Positions 54,915 to 63,870 of a stretch of 64,000 nucleotides of DNA are shown one piece after another. Both the position numbers and the translations under genes were made by a program. This DNA comes from Corynebacterium sp. HMSC036D02 (GTDB lineage: Bacteria; Actinomycetota; Actinomycetes; Mycobacteriales; Mycobacteriaceae), in assembly GCF_001836165.1 (NCBI RefSeq), contig NZ_KV827705.1:105038-169037 (forward strand), given 5' to 3'. The notes below the pieces were generated by a model that saw only the letters and a program-made list of their open reading frames with translations, had not been told where the DNA came from and searched no databases. Position 1 is the stretch's first letter; every line of letters begins with the position of its first letter.

Positions 54915-55730
54915 ATGACCGGTACCCCTTTCCCCACCGACGGCACCACCCGCGCGGCCGCGTTTTTCGACTTGGACAAAACGATCATTGCCACATCCTC
55001 GGCCTATGCCTTCGGCCGCGAGTTCATGCACAACGGGCTCATTACGCATGCGGAGGCACTCCAGCTGTCTTTAGCCAAGGCCAGCTATATGCTCGCCGGC
55101 CACAGCAGCGAGCACATGGACACCACCCGCGATCAGCTCGCCGCCATGGCCACCGGCTGGTCCGTTCAGGAGGTCCACGACATCGCGGTAGAGACCATGC
55201 ACACTGTGGTCACCCCCGCCATTTATGCGGAGGCACGCGCGCTTATCGACGCCCACCGCGCCGCCGGCCACGAGGTGGTGATCATCTCGGCGTCGGCAAG
55301 CGTGCTAGTCAAGCCCATCGCACAGGAACTGGGCATCGAGCACGTCGTGGCCACCGAGCTTGCCGAGGAAGACGGCCGGTTCACCGGGGAGATCCTGTTT
55401 TATTGCAAAGGTGCGGCGAAGGCCGAGGCCTTGGCGCGCATTGCTCAGGAGCTCAACGTCGACCCCGACGCGTCCTTTGCCTATTCCGATTCCGCCACAG
55501 ACATCCCGATGCTGGAGCAGGTTGGCCACCCCGTTGCCGTGAACCCGGACCGCCTGTTGAAGAAGCACGCCATCGCCCACGACTGGGAAATCCGCACGTT
55601 CAAACACCCCGTTCCGCTCTTCACCGCACCCAGCGCCCGCGAATTCGGTATCGGCTCGGCGGTCGTGGCCGGCATCGCAGCCTTAGTGGTCGGCGGAATT
55701 TTATTTGCACGCCAGCAGCTGCGCGATTAA
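54915..55730 (+). CDS. HAD-IB family phosphatase (SerB-like), membrane-tethered
   Basis: This 271-residue haloacid-dehalogenase phosphatase has motif I AAFFDLDKTIIATSS (nucleophile Asp), motif II VIISAS, a Lys in FYCKGAAKAEAL and motif III AYSDSATDIPML. A C-terminal membrane helix (GSAVVAGIAALVVGGILFA) may anchor it. ATG 54915 is chosen for homology start; an upstream in-frame ATG 54834 exists and neither has a good ribosome site. Position matches Rv3661. Phosphoserine-like or other small substrate is inferred. Confidence 0.85.
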   Translation: MTGTPFPTDGTTRAAAFFDLDKTIIATSSAYAFGREFMHNGLITHAEALQLSLAKASYMLAGHSSEHMDTTRDQLAAMATGWSVQEVHDIAVETMHTVVTPAIYAEARALIDAHRAAGHEVVIISASASVLVKPIAQELGIEHVVATELAEEDGRFTGEILFYCKGAAKAEALARIAQELNVDPDASFAYSDSATDIPMLEQVGHPVAVNPDRLLKKHAIAHDWEIRTFKHPVPLFTAPSAREFGIGSAVVAGIAALVVGGILFARQQLRD

Positions 55731-56416
55731 GCCGCTTGCGCGATGCCGTCGGCTTCGCGGGCGCCGGCTTCCCAGGCGTCGAGAAGCAGCGTGATGAGTG
55801 CCGCCGGATCCTGGCCATAGGTGTCCAGTGCCGCGCGGTAATCCGCGCGATGACGGTTAAGAAAGGTCTCGGGCACGGCGAAACCCCGCGGATCGAAGCC
55901 GGTATGGATGGCGGCGGTGCGCGCGGCGACGAGCGCCACGGCGGTGCTGCGCGCACCGAAGAGCGAGCGCGCGGCAATCTCCGCGTGCACCACCACCGGC
56001 AACAAACGGTCGAAGTCTACGCCGGCCCCGCGCGTGATGAGCTGCGCCAGTGCCTGCGCCACCGCCGGATTCTGATCCGGATGCCCCACGCCGCTCGCCG
56101 CAATATCGATGCTGGCCAAGACCTGCAGCGGGGCGCGCGCGAAGGTGCGCACCGTGGCCGCCTGTTTTTCCGGAGCTAGCAAAGAATAAGCACTAACCGC
56201 GGGCGGGATACCGTCAGCCTCAAGTGGCGCGCCGTCGATCGCCGCGGCCGCCCGCGCGCCGCGCAACAGCGACTCGGAAGAAATAACGTCAAACTTGCGC
56301 AAGCCCGCGGGCCGACGGTGCACGCGCGCTATCGCTGCGACGGCAGAAGCAGCTTTATCCTCCACCCCAGAAAGGGCCATCAGCGGGGTCAGCGGGTCAG
56401 AATGCGGCATACCCAT
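55727..56416 (-). CDS. Conserved actinobacterial protein (Rv3662c-like)
   Basis: This 229-residue protein starts at ATG 56416; in-frame ATGs at 56473 and 56410 are alternatives and no ribosome site decides. The N-terminal half (DPLTPLMALSGVEDKAASAV, RVHRRPAGLRKFDVISSESL) is helical and recalls the leader of Fic-domain proteins, but there is no Fic HPFxxGN motif. Ala-rich helical C-terminus. Often labelled oxidoreductase without evidence. The stop overlaps the HAD gene stop by 4 bases. Confidence 0.7.
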   Translation of the reverse strand: MGMPHSDPLTPLMALSGVEDKAASAVAAIARVHRRPAGLRKFDVISSESLLRGARAAAAIDGAPLEADGIPPAVSAYSLLAPEKQAATVRTFARAPLQVLASIDIAASGVGHPDQNPAVAQALAQLITRGAGVDFDRLLPVVVHAEIAARSLFGARSTAVALVAARTAAIHTGFDPRGFAVPETFLNRHRADYRAALDTYGQDPAALITLLLDAWEAGAREADGIAQAA

Positions 56417-56519
56417 TACAATAACGCCGTACCCACTTTGCGGGCCGCACCACATGAACTCTGGAAAGTTCATTACTATGGCCGATATAGATTGCGACAA
56501 ACAGTAGGAGTATTAAACC

Positions 56520-57014
56520 GTGAGCAACGACGGACTATTCACTGACGGGTCCAACAAGTTCGCCCCGAAGGTAGACGGCATTCCCTTGAGCGATGCGGAT
56601 ACCTCCCGCCGTGGCGAAGCATCCATCGGCCAGCTCGTATCCAACGCCACCGAGCAGATGTCCCAGCTGGTTCGCTCCGAGGTCGAGTTGGCCAAGACCG
56701 AGCTCGCTGCTTCTGCCAAGAAGGGCGGCATCGGCGCGGGCATGTTCGGTGTGGCTGGCACCGTGGCGCTGTATAGCTCCTTCTTCTTTTTCTTCTTCTT
56801 GGCGGAGCTGCTGGCCGTATGGCTCGACCGCTGGGCTGCCTTCCTGATTGTCTTCCTCATTATGGTCGTCCTAGCCGCCGTCGTGGCCTTCATCGGCTTC
56901 AAGCAGGTCAAGCAGATCAAGGCCCCGGAGAAGACCATCCAGTCCACGAAGGAACTCAAGAAGCTGGTTCCAGGTAAGGCTGAAAAGTCCATCGAGCATG
57001 GCCTCTACACCTAA
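56520..57014 (+). CDS. Holin-X-like (phage holin superfamily III) membrane protein
   Basis: This 164-residue protein starts at GTG 56520 after AGGAG. A helical cytoplasmic part (SIGQLVSNATEQMSQLVRSE) precedes two membrane helices (MFGVAGTVALYSSFFFFFFL; AAFLIVFLIMVVLAAVVAFI) and a charged C-terminus. This is the actinobacterial holin-X/DUF1469 family, a chromosomal envelope protein and not evidence of a prophage. Position fits Rv3669. Confidence 0.82.
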   Translation: MSNDGLFTDGSNKFAPKVDGIPLSDADTSRRGEASIGQLVSNATEQMSQLVRSEVELAKTELAASAKKGGIGAGMFGVAGTVALYSSFFFFFFLAELLAVWLDRWAAFLIVFLIMVVLAAVVAFIGFKQVKQIKAPEKTIQSTKELKKLVPGKAEKSIEHGLYT

Positions 57015-57103
57015 ATCTTTAAGGTCCTTTTCAACCTCCCGCCCCGAGCACATGCGTTCGGGGCGGATTTCGTCTGTGCACCCCTCCCACGAAAGGCCCG
57101 CCC

Positions 57104-58006
57104 ATGAATCCCCTACCCCCCTCCGTAGTGGAGCTTGACGGCCCCTTTGAGCACGAGTTCCTGCACACGCGCGGCATCCGCCTGCACGCCGCTACCGCTG
57201 GCGCCCCGGATAACCCGCTGGTGCTGCTGCTCCATGGTTCCTTTGGCGGGTGGTTCGATTTCCGGAATGTCATTGCCCCGCTTGCCGACGCCGGCTTCCA
57301 CGTCGCCGCCCTCGACATGCGTGGCTTTGGCATGTCCGATAAACCGCCGCTCGAGCCCGGCCAAGATATCCGCGTGGCGGTTGGTGATGTCAGCGGTGCC
57401 ATCCGCGCATTAGGCCACGACGATGCCTACCTGGTCGGCGCGGATACCGGCGGTGCGGTGGCATGGGCGCTGGCCACCGAGCGGCCCGAACGGGTACGCG
57501 GACTGATCTCCGTATCGGCAGCGCACCCTGCAGATTTACGCCGCGCCGTCGCCGCACGCCCCTGGGACTTTGGGTGGGTTCTCCTGCGCGCGACATTGTG
57601 TCGCCTGGGAAAAATTGGCGCCCCAAGCCTTCTGCTACGGGAGTCCACCTACCTTCGGGAGATGGATCTCGACGCCCTCGGATCCTTCAGCGGCGCCGAG
57701 CGCGAGGAGGCCCTGCGCCTGCGCGTGACGTCGTCACGCATAGGAAACGTCCGCCGGGGAATCATCTGGAACCACCGACTGCGTACCGCCGTGGTTCCGC
57801 TAAGCTGGCTCGAGCTCACCCTGCAGTGCCCGACGCTGTTCATTCATGCCGATCAGATGCTCTGGCGGCCAGTTGCGCGGCGGGCGGCGCGGCGCTGCCG
57901 CGCGGGTTTCACCGCCACCACTATCCCCGGTTCCAAGAACCTGCCCTATCTTGAGAACCCGCATGGTTTTACTCAGACCATCATCCAATGGCTGCGAGAT
58001 AGGTAA
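57104..58006 (+). CDS. Epoxide hydrolase-like alpha/beta hydrolase
   Basis: This 300-residue alpha/beta hydrolase shows oxyanion HGSFGGWFDF, the RGFGMSDKP block, and a nucleophile elbow LVGADTGGAVAWA with Asp, not Ser, as in epoxide hydrolases and haloalkane dehalogenases. Candidate catalytic His in YLENPHGFTQ. Synteny with Rv3670 (ephE) supports epoxide hydrolase; the lid tyrosines needed for epoxide activation could not be placed, so the reaction is not certain. Preceded by GAAAGGCC. Confidence 0.82.
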   Translation: MNPLPPSVVELDGPFEHEFLHTRGIRLHAATAGAPDNPLVLLLHGSFGGWFDFRNVIAPLADAGFHVAALDMRGFGMSDKPPLEPGQDIRVAVGDVSGAIRALGHDDAYLVGADTGGAVAWALATERPERVRGLISVSAAHPADLRRAVAARPWDFGWVLLRATLCRLGKIGAPSLLLRESTYLREMDLDALGSFSGAEREEALRLRVTSSRIGNVRRGIIWNHRLRTAVVPLSWLELTLQCPTLFIHADQMLWRPVARRAARRCRAGFTATTIPGSKNLPYLENPHGFTQTIIQWLRDR

Positions 58007-58024
58007 CATTCACCGCCCTCCGTG

Positions 58025-58058
58025 CCCCACCCCTCTCAGGGGGATGGGGACTTTTTTT
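58025..58058 (+). terminator. Rho-independent terminator before dppA
   Basis: CCCCACCCCT pairs imperfectly with AGGGGGATGGGG around CTC, followed by seven T. It ends the holin / epoxide-hydrolase unit. Confidence 0.8.
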
Positions 58059-58229
58059 AATTCGTTGACAAAACCGCAGGTTAAGAAAGAATACCTACCG
58101 CCCTATAGCTTTTATCACAGGACATATTTTTCAATTCCTTGTATATGAGACGAGCCACGCGGTAGCTTCATATAAAACCAACATCACAGGTTTTCTACAT
58201 CTTTCGCACCACGGAGGTCTAAGCCCTAC

Positions 58230-59825
58230 ATGACGCTCAAGAAGACACTCGCTGCTCTCTCTGTCGCTACCCTGCCGCTCACCCTCGCGGCCTGTGGTGG
58301 CGACAACTCCGGTTCGGACTCTGCTTCCGGCTCTGGTGATGGCATCGTCACCGTCAACGGCTCCGAGCCGCAGAACCCGCTCATCCCGGCCAACACCAAC
58401 GAGGTCGGCGGCGGACGCATCGTCGATTCCATCTACGCCGGCCTGGTCTACTACGACGGCGATGGCGAAGCGCAGAACGAACTGGCTGAATCCATCGAGC
58501 CGAATGACGATAACACTGAGTTCACCGTCAAGCTCAAGGAGTCGAAGTTCTCCGACGGCTCCCCGGTGACCGCGAAGAACTTCGTGGATGCGTGGAACTA
58601 CGCCGTGGCCAACGACCAGCTCAACGCCTCCTTCTTTGCCAACATCAAGGGCTTCGAGGAAGGCGTCGAGAAGATGGAGGGCCTCAAGGTCGTCGACGAC
58701 CACACCTTCACCATCGCCCTGAACAGCCCGGAGCAGGACTTCCCGGCACAGTTGGGCTACTCCGCGTTCTACCCGCTGCACGAGTCGTCCCTGGAAGACA
58801 TGGATGCCTTCGGCCAGAACCCGATTGGCAACGGCCCGTACAAGCTGACCGAGTGGAACCACAACCAGGACGCCACCGTCGTTCCGAATGAGGAGTACAA
58901 GGGTGGCCAGACCCCGCAGAATGACGGCATCAAGTTCGTCTTCTACGCCTCCCAGGACGCCGCTTACGCCGATCTGCTCTCGGGCAACCTCGACGTTCTC
59001 GACGCCGTTCCGGACTCCGCTTTCGATGTCTACGACGCCGACCTCGGCGACCGTGCAGTGAACCAGCCGACTGCTATCTTCCAGTCCTTCACCTTGGGCG
59101 AGAACCTCGAGCACTACTCCGGCGAGGAAGGCGTGCTGCGTCGCCAAGCCATCTCCTATGCCATCAACCGCGAGGAGATCACGGACACCATCTTCAAGGG
59201 CACCCGCACCCCGGCCAAGGACTTCACCTCCCCGGTTATGCCGGGCTACTCCGAGGACATCAAGGGCAACGAGGTCCTGAAGTATGACCCGGAGAAGGCC
59301 AAGGAGCTGTGGGCTGAGGCTGACAAGCTCAACAAGTGGGATAACCCGACCCTGGAGATTGCCTACAACTCCGACGGCGGCCACAAGAGCTGGGTGGATG
59401 CAACCACCAACTCCATCAAGAACACCCTCGGCATCGAGGCAGTTGGCGCTCCGTACCCGGACTTCAAGTCCCTGCGCGATGAGGTGACCAACCGCACCAT
59501 CAAGTCCGCCTTCCGCACCGGCTGGCAGGCAGACTACCCAAGCCAGGCTAACTTCCTCTCCCCGCTGTACAGGACCAACGGTTCCTCCAACGACGGTGAC
59601 TACACCAACCCGGAGTTCGACAAGCTTCTCGACGAAGCCCTGACCTCCTCCTCCGAGGAAGAGGCCATCAAGAAGTACACCGAGGCCCAGGAAGTCCTGT
59701 TCAAGGATCTCCCGGCTATCCCGCTGTGGTACTCCAACGCCACCGGTGGCTACTCCGAGAACGTCGACAACGTCGTCTTCTCCTGGAAGTCCCAGCCGGT
59801 GTACTACAACATCACCAAGAAGTAA
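58230..59825 (+). CDS. dppA: Peptide ABC transporter substrate-binding lipoprotein
   Basis: This 531-residue SBP_bac_5 family protein has a lipoprotein signal MTLKKTLAALSVATLPLTLA with lipobox LTLAAC|GG, a Gly/Ser linker, then the two-lobed binding domain (VDSIYAGLVYYDGDGEAQNE, LRRQAISYAINREEI). It captures di- or oligopeptides outside the membrane for DppBC. It is followed by a hairpin before dppB, as is usual where the binding protein is made in excess. Exact peptide length preference unknown. Confidence 0.93.
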   Translation: MTLKKTLAALSVATLPLTLAACGGDNSGSDSASGSGDGIVTVNGSEPQNPLIPANTNEVGGGRIVDSIYAGLVYYDGDGEAQNELAESIEPNDDNTEFTVKLKESKFSDGSPVTAKNFVDAWNYAVANDQLNASFFANIKGFEEGVEKMEGLKVVDDHTFTIALNSPEQDFPAQLGYSAFYPLHESSLEDMDAFGQNPIGNGPYKLTEWNHNQDATVVPNEEYKGGQTPQNDGIKFVFYASQDAAYADLLSGNLDVLDAVPDSAFDVYDADLGDRAVNQPTAIFQSFTLGENLEHYSGEEGVLRRQAISYAINREEITDTIFKGTRTPAKDFTSPVMPGYSEDIKGNEVLKYDPEKAKELWAEADKLNKWDNPTLEIAYNSDGGHKSWVDATTNSIKNTLGIEAVGAPYPDFKSLRDEVTNRTIKSAFRTGWQADYPSQANFLSPLYRTNGSSNDGDYTNPEFDKLLDEALTSSSEEEAIKKYTEAQEVLFKDLPAIPLWYSNATGGYSENVDNVVFSWKSQPVYYNITKK

Positions 59826-59848
59826 CGCCAGCCTCTAGCTACTTCGCA

Positions 59849-59880
59849 CGACCCCCGCAACCTCTGTGGAGCGGGGGTCG
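59849..59880 (+). terminator. Hairpin between dppA and dppB
   Basis: Perfect 10-bp arms CGACCCCCGC / GCGGGGGTCG enclose 12 bases; ACGTTTTC follows after four C. It probably acts as partial terminator or mRNA stabiliser, setting the dppA : dppBCD ratio. Confidence 0.65.
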
Positions 59881-60036
59881 CCCCACGTTTTCACCCCCGA
59901 AGTGTGATTAGAAACGCGCTATAGATTTCTCGAAGCGTGGGATCACACATTAAAATTCTTCTAAGCTTTGACCTGCGTCCCGAAATCCGGAGAACGCTGG
60001 CAAGCACCTGCCCCACAACGAGTAAAGGACCACACT

Positions 60037-60963
60037 ATGCTGCGCTATATCGGGCGCCGAGTGCTCCAGATGATTCCGGTGTTCTTCGGAGCTACCTTGC
60101 TCATCTACGCGCTCGTCTTCTTGATGCCCGGCGATCCTGTCGAAGCCCTTGGCGGTGACCGCGGCCTTACCGAGGCTGCCCGCGCCCGCATTGAGGCGGA
60201 ATACAACCTCGACAAGCCGTTCATCATTCAGTATCTGCTCTATATCAAGGGCATCTTCATGCTGGACTTCGGCACGACCTTCTCCGGTGTCCCCGTAACC
60301 CAGGTGATGGCCAACGCCTTCCCCGTCACGGTGAAACTGACCGTCATGGCCATCATCTTTGAATCCGTCTTCGGCATCCTCTTCGGCGTCTTCGCCGGTA
60401 TGCGCCGCGGCGGTTTCTTCGATTCCACCGTGCTGGTCATCTCCTTGCTCGTCATCGCCGTGCCCTCCTTCGTCATCGGCTTCGTCTTCCAGTACATCGT
60501 GGGCATCAAGTGGGGTGTCCTGCCGGTCACCGTCGGCGCTAACGCCACGGTGAAGTCCCTCCTCATGCCGGCCATGGTGCTCGGCGCGCTCTCCTTGGCG
60601 TATGTCATCCGCCTGACCCGCCAGTCCGTGGCGGAGAACCTGCGCGCCGACTACGTGCGCACCGCCCGCGCCAAAGGCCTCTCCAACGGCGCGGTGACCC
60701 GCCGCCACGTGCTGCGTAACTCGCTGATTCCCGTGGCCACCTTCATCGGCGCCGACATCGGTGCGCTCATGACCGGCGCCATCGTGACCGAGGGCATCTT
60801 CGGCATCAACGGCGTCGGCGGCACCATGTACCAGGCCATCCTGCGTGGTGAGCCGACCACAATCGTCTCCTTCACCACGGTATTGGTGATCATCTACATC
60901 ATCGCCAACCTGCTCGTTGACCTCCTGTACGCCGTACTTGATCCGAGGATCCGCTATGCCTAA
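60037..60963 (+). CDS. dppB: Peptide ABC transporter permease
   Basis: This 308-residue membrane permease starts at ATG 60037 after TAAAGGAC. It has the DppB/OppB N-terminus MLRYIGRRVLQMIPVFFGAT, six membrane helices and the EAA loop YVRTARAKGLSNGAVTRRHV that contacts the ATPase. Its end overlaps dppC by 8 bases. Confidence 0.95.
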   Translation: MLRYIGRRVLQMIPVFFGATLLIYALVFLMPGDPVEALGGDRGLTEAARARIEAEYNLDKPFIIQYLLYIKGIFMLDFGTTFSGVPVTQVMANAFPVTVKLTVMAIIFESVFGILFGVFAGMRRGGFFDSTVLVISLLVIAVPSFVIGFVFQYIVGIKWGVLPVTVGANATVKSLLMPAMVLGALSLAYVIRLTRQSVAENLRADYVRTARAKGLSNGAVTRRHVLRNSLIPVATFIGADIGALMTGAIVTEGIFGINGVGGTMYQAILRGEPTTIVSFTTVLVIIYIIANLLVDLLYAVLDPRIRYA

Positions 60964-61915
60964 TTTCGAGAAAACCACTCCCTATCCGGGCCAAGAGCAC
61001 TTCGTCTCGGAAACCGATGAAACGGGTCTCGGCGCGGTCGATGCCGTCAAGGACGAGTCCGCGCCTTCCTCCCAGTGGGGCGAGGCATGGCGCTACCTGC
61101 GCCGTCGCCCGCTGTTCTGGGTTGCCGCCGTCATGATCCTCGTGGCCGTCCTCCTGGCCATCGCACCGGGTCTCTTTACTAGCACTGACCCACGCCTGTG
61201 CGAGCTGTCCAAGTCCCTCGCCCCCGCCGAGCCAGGCCACCCCTTCGGCTTCAACCGCCAAGGCTGCGATATCTACGCCCGCGTGATCTACGGTGCGCGC
61301 GCGTCGGTAGCCGTCGGCATCCTCACCACGCTGCTCGTCGTGGTGCTTGGTTCCATGATCGGTGCTATCGCCGGCTTCTTCGGCGGCTGGATCGACTCTG
61401 TTCTCTCCCGCATCACCGACATCTTCTTCGCCATCCCGCTGGTGCTCGCCGCCATCGTGGTCATGCAGATGTTCAAGGAGCACCGCACCATCGTCACGGT
61501 GGTCTTGGTGCTCGGCCTCTTCGGCTGGGTCTCCATCGCCCGCATCACGCGCGGTGCGGTGGTTTCCATCAAGAACGAGGAATTCGTGCAATCCGCGCGC
61601 TCCATTGGTGCGTCGAGCTGGCGCATCTTGTTCAGCCACATTCTGCCGAACGCGGCCGCGCCCATCATCTCCTACGCCACCGTGGCGCTGGGCACCTACA
61701 TCGTCGCCGAGGCCACCCTGTCCTTCCTGGGCATCGGCTTGCCGCCGACGTTCGTGTCCTGGGGCGGAGACATCTCCGACGCGCAGGCTTCCCTGCGTGT
61801 TGCCCCGGCAGTCCTGTTCTACCCGGCGGGTGCTTTGGGCCTGACCGTGTTGAGCTTCATCATGATGGGTGACGTCGTCCGCGATGCACTCGATCCGAAG
61901 GCGAGGAAGCGTTAA
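60956..61915 (+). CDS. dppC: Peptide ABC transporter permease
   Basis: This 319-residue partner of DppB starts at ATG 60956 inside the dppB end. N-terminal cytoplasmic part then helices; the EAA loop is EFVQSARSIGASSWRILFSH and the C-terminal part has FLGIGLPPTFVSWGG, typical of DppC/OppC. The long soluble N-terminus (about 55 residues) is corynebacterial in style. Its stop overlaps the dppDF start by one base (TAATG). Confidence 0.95.
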   Translation: MPNFEKTTPYPGQEHFVSETDETGLGAVDAVKDESAPSSQWGEAWRYLRRRPLFWVAAVMILVAVLLAIAPGLFTSTDPRLCELSKSLAPAEPGHPFGFNRQGCDIYARVIYGARASVAVGILTTLLVVVLGSMIGAIAGFFGGWIDSVLSRITDIFFAIPLVLAAIVVMQMFKEHRTIVTVVLVLGLFGWVSIARITRGAVVSIKNEEFVQSARSIGASSWRILFSHILPNAAAPIISYATVALGTYIVAEATLSFLGIGLPPTFVSWGGDISDAQASLRVAPAVLFYPAGALGLTVLSFIMMGDVVRDALDPKARKR

Positions 61916-63627
61916 TGACTAAGCCACTTCTTGAAATGAAGGACGTCCACATCTCCTTCACCACGTCCACCGGCGTGGTTGAGGCAGTGCGTGGCGTCAA
62001 CATGTCCATTTACCCGGGCCAGTCCGTGGCCATCGTGGGCGAGTCCGGTTCCGGTAAGTCCACCACGGCGATGTCCATCCTGGGTCTGCTGCCGGGCACA
62101 GGCAAGATCACCGGCGGCCAGATCCTCTTTGAGGGCGAAGACATCACTCACTACAACAACAAGCAATTCGAATCGCTGCGCGGTGACAAGATTGGCTTGG
62201 TCCCGCAGGATCCGATGTCCAACCTCAACCCAGTGTGGCGCATCGGCACGCAGGTTGAGGAGTCTCTCAAGGCCAACCACGTGGTGGAGGGCTCCAAGCG
62301 TCACGAACGCGTGGTGGAGCTTCTGGAGGAAGCCGGGCTTCCCGACGCCGAGCGGCGCGCCAAGCAGTACCCCCACGAGTTCTCTGGTGGTATGCGCCAG
62401 CGCGCGCTCATCGCGATTGGCCTGGCCGCACGCCCGAAGTTGCTCATCGCCGACGAGCCGACCTCCGCCCTCGACGTGACGGTGCAGAAGACCATCCTGG
62501 ATCACCTGGAACACCTCACCGAGGAGCTGGGTAACGCGGTGCTCTTCATTACCCACGACCTCGGTCTGGCAGCCGAGCGCGCGGAGCACCTCATCGTGAT
62601 GCACCGCGGCCGCATCGTCGAGTCCGGCCCGTCACGTGAGATTCTGCGCTCCCCGCAGCACCCCTACACGCGCCGGCTTGTCGACGCCGCCCCCTCCCTC
62701 GCCTCCTCCCGCATCCGCGCGGCCAAGGAAGCTGGTGTGGAGGCCAAGGAGCTGAAGTCGGGTGAGGCGATCGGCGCCGCCGTCGAGCCTGGCTCCACCG
62801 CTGCAGGTTCATCTTCCGCGGCTCAGGCCCCGGTCATCTCGGTGCGCAACCTCACCAAGGAATTCGATATCCGCGGCCAGCGCGGCGGCAAGAAGCTCCT
62901 CAAAGCTGTCGACGATGTTTCCTTCGACATCCGCCGCGGCACCACCCTGGCGCTGGTGGGTGAGTCCGGCTCCGGCAAGTCCACGGTAGCCAACATGGTG
63001 TTGGGCCTGCTGGAGCCGACCTCCGGCACCATCGAATTCGAAGGCCGCGATACCTCGAAGCTATCGAAGCAGGAACTCTTCAAGCTCCGCCGCAAGATGC
63101 AGGTGGTTTTCCAGAACCCTTATGGCTCGCTGGATCCGATGTACTCGATTTATAAGTGCATCGAGGAACCCATGGCGCTGCACAAGGTGGGCTCGCGCAA
63201 AGAACGTGAGGCCCGCGTGGCCGAGCTTCTCGACATGGTCTCCATGCCCCGCTCCGCCATGCGCCGCTACCCCAACGAGCTCTCCGGTGGCCAGCGCCAG
63301 CGTATCGCCATTGCCCGCGCGCTGGCACTGCGCCCGGAGGTCATCGTCCTCGATGAGGCCGTCTCCGCGCTCGACGTGCTGGTGCAGAACCAGATCATCC
63401 AGCTCCTCGCGGAGCTGCAGTCGGAGCTCAGCCTGTCCTACCTCTTCATTACCCACGACCTCGCGGTGGTCCGCCAGACAGCCGACGACGTGGTGGTCAT
63501 GAAGAAGGGCCAGGCCGTCGAGCAGGGCACCGCCGACGACATCTTCGACAACCCCCAGCAGGACTACACCCGCAACCTCATCAACTCGGTTCCGGGTATG
63601 CACCTGGAAATCGGCACCGGCCACTAG
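61915..63627 (+). CDS. dppD: Peptide ABC transporter ATPase, fused DppD-DppF
   Basis: This 570-residue protein has two complete ABC ATPase halves: Walker A GESGSGKST near residues 43 and 351, signatures FSGGMRQRA and LSGGQRQRI, and Walker B LLIADEPTSALD and VIVLDEAVSALD. The second Walker B has DEA in place of DEP. A Gly/Ala/Ser linker (about 275-300) joins them. It powers DppBC. A fused double ATPase, seen elsewhere in actinobacteria (Rv3663c), replaces separate DppD and DppF. Confidence 0.95.
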   Translation: MTKPLLEMKDVHISFTTSTGVVEAVRGVNMSIYPGQSVAIVGESGSGKSTTAMSILGLLPGTGKITGGQILFEGEDITHYNNKQFESLRGDKIGLVPQDPMSNLNPVWRIGTQVEESLKANHVVEGSKRHERVVELLEEAGLPDAERRAKQYPHEFSGGMRQRALIAIGLAARPKLLIADEPTSALDVTVQKTILDHLEHLTEELGNAVLFITHDLGLAAERAEHLIVMHRGRIVESGPSREILRSPQHPYTRRLVDAAPSLASSRIRAAKEAGVEAKELKSGEAIGAAVEPGSTAAGSSSAAQAPVISVRNLTKEFDIRGQRGGKKLLKAVDDVSFDIRRGTTLALVGESGSGKSTVANMVLGLLEPTSGTIEFEGRDTSKLSKQELFKLRRKMQVVFQNPYGSLDPMYSIYKCIEEPMALHKVGSRKEREARVAELLDMVSMPRSAMRRYPNELSGGQRQRIAIARALALRPEVIVLDEAVSALDVLVQNQIIQLLAELQSELSLSYLFITHDLAVVRQTADDVVVMKKGQAVEQGTADDIFDNPQQDYTRNLINSVPGMHLEIGTGH

Positions 63628-63652
63628 CTCACACGCACTACCCACGCCGCCT

Positions 63653-63692
63653 AACCCGTCAGCCTTCATCCGGCTGGCGGGTTTCGCCTTTA
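63653..63692 (+). terminator. Terminator of the dpp operon
   Basis: Arms AACCCGTCAGCC (63653-63664) and GGCTGGCGGGTT (63672-63683) pair with one G-T wobble; TTCGCCTTT follows. Confidence 0.8.
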
Positions 63693-63818
63693 AGGGGGCT
63701 CGCTCTTTAAGGGCTAAGCGTCCCGTTGCTCCTAATGCATCCGACGGCAGGCGAATCGCTACCAGGATCCCCGATTTCCCCGCGCACCATGCTGCGGTTC
63801 GCGGAGATCACCGATATG

Positions 63819-63845
63819 CCCGTCAACCATCTTTCGGTTGGCGGG
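63819..63845. repeat. Hairpin near the right edge
   Basis: CCCGTCAACC and GGTTGGCGGG pair with one wobble around ATCTTTC. No T-run. It lies between the dpp terminator and the edge element. Confidence 0.45.
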
Positions 63846-63870
63846 GCCGGTGGTTGGCGCTGTCCTCTCT

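Noticed and set aside
56520..57014. Holin-like protein read as a prophage sign
   Set aside because: It belongs to a chromosomal actinobacterial family in a conserved neighbourhood; no phage genes nearby.
58131..60978. Long minus-strand frames opposite dppA and dppB
   Set aside because: Low-complexity Val/Gly or His/Asp-rich products, antisense to intact transporter genes.
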